Position numbers and translations under genes: made by a program
Shown: positions 63,896 through 64,000 of the stretch, piece after piece
Layout of the letters: the number at the start of each line of letters is the position of its first letter
Position numbering within the stretch: the first letter of the stretch is position 1
Assembly: GCF_014066305.1 (NCBI RefSeq)
Contig: NW_023501039.1
Span: 1,488,001-1,552,000, forward strand
Origin: Letharia columbiana
Taxonomy: Eukaryota > Ascomycota > Lecanoromycetes > Lecanorales > Parmeliaceae
Length of the DNA stretch: 64,000 bases
Direction: 5' to 3'
Notes under the pieces: model-generated
The model's database searches: none
Seen by the model: only the letters and a program-made list of their open reading frames with translations
What the model was told of the DNA's origin: nothing

Positions 63896-64000
63896 ATGGC
63901 GGATCAAAATGATGTGGACCTGGATTCCATCATCGATAGGCTGCTCGAAGTGAGAGGAAGTCGACCCGGGAAGCAGGTCCAGCTTCTTGAAGCAGAGATA
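63896..64000 (+). CDS. GLC7: Serine/threonine protein phosphatase PP1 catalytic subunit (5' part only)
   Basis: The first 35 codons of PP1 (bimG in Aspergillus, dis2 in S. pombe), the metal-dependent phosphatase of mitosis, glycogen metabolism and polarity. The visible protein [21 protein letters not shown] followed by [14 protein letters not shown] is the almost invariant PP1 N-terminus. The gene runs off the right edge, so the catalytic motifs (GDxHG, GDxVDRG, GNHE) are not in the window. No intron occurs in the visible part. Confidence 0.93.
   Translation, partial: MADQNDVDLDSIIDRLLEVRGSRPGKQVQLLEAEI

Noticed and set aside
1..64000. tRNA, rRNA and CRISPR-like features
   Set aside because: I looked for tRNA T-loop patterns (GGTTCGAATCC type), rRNA-like blocks and regularly spaced repeats and found none convincing; a tRNAscan-SE and Infernal run would settle it.

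Overview
The window is nuclear DNA of a filamentous ascomycete (Pezizomycotina). Genes are split by many short GT-AG introns, mostly 48-90 nt with CTNAC-like branch sites, and lie about 2-3 kb apart on both strands. The set mixes universal eukaryotic genes with fungal families: a COP9 signalosome subunit, a CaaX G-protein gamma subunit, DUF2406 and DUF2457 proteins. I cannot fix the class from sequence alone. Exons were assembled by hand from splice sites, reading frame and remembered family sequence, so joins are inferences, but every multi-exon model keeps frame across all junctions.

Layout: 145-1511 RFC2 clamp-loader subunit (+); 2337-3575 DUS2 tRNA dihydrouridine synthase (-); 4009-5112 inorganic pyrophosphatase (+); 5887-7291 SEC20 SNARE (+); 7550-8698 O6-alkylguanine-DNA alkyltransferase with an extra N-terminal region (+); 9437-12625 PDE2 cAMP phosphodiesterase (-); 15410-17765 CCR4 deadenylase (-); about 19111-19730 decayed methyltransferase pseudogene (+); 19962-20509 small LYR-motif protein (-); 20735-22954 monoglyceride lipase in seven exons (+); 23446-25139 TRM61-like methyltransferase with a mitochondrial-type leader (-); 25489-27117 CSN1 (+); 27497-29312 glucose-6-phosphate dehydrogenase (-); 30189-30974 ribosomal protein eL33 in seven exons (+); 31821-33327 DUF2406 protein (+); 33672-34143 VMA21 (-); 34338-37973 FUN30 remodeler (+); 38700-40213 Rdx/SelT-like protein (-); 40903-41350 G-gamma (-); 41807-45273 eIF3a (+); 45651-46966 unknown fungal protein (-); 48225-48915 NAA20 (+); 49272-51752 unknown serine-rich protein (-); 52235-53127 ATP synthase delta (-); 55804-58098 DUF2457 protein (+); 60128-62539 leucine-rich-repeat protein (+); 63896 to the edge, PP1 phosphatase (+, partial). 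Several of these (eL33, LYR protein, lipase, ATP synthase delta, G-gamma, Rdx protein, VMA21) are cut into exons so short that no long open frame reveals them.

The most interesting signal is a family of related introns. Three introns of 155-159 nt, in three unrelated genes (the alkyltransferase, the LYR protein and the TRM61-like gene), are recognisably copies of one sequence. They have inverted ends and an internal foldback, and they sit exactly at splice junctions. Six more introns in the alkyltransferase, lipase, TRM61-like and Rdx genes keep the same 3' block, in which the branch point is embedded (GCTGACTCCGAAA and variants). This is the pattern of introner-like elements: mobile units that insert as ready-made introns. 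Two unrelated terminal-inverted-repeat elements lie in gene-poor stretches (47225-47636 and 53564-54371), and several microsatellites or polypyrimidine tracts lie in promoters, one ending 3 bases before the NAA20 start codon.

Most genes are housekeeping and do not form a cluster. Divergent pairs that probably share a promoter are LYR/lipase, TRM61-like/CSN1, VMA21/FUN30, G-gamma/eIF3a and, at a longer distance, G6PDH/eL33. PDE2 and G-gamma both belong to cAMP/G-protein signalling, but they are 28 kb apart.
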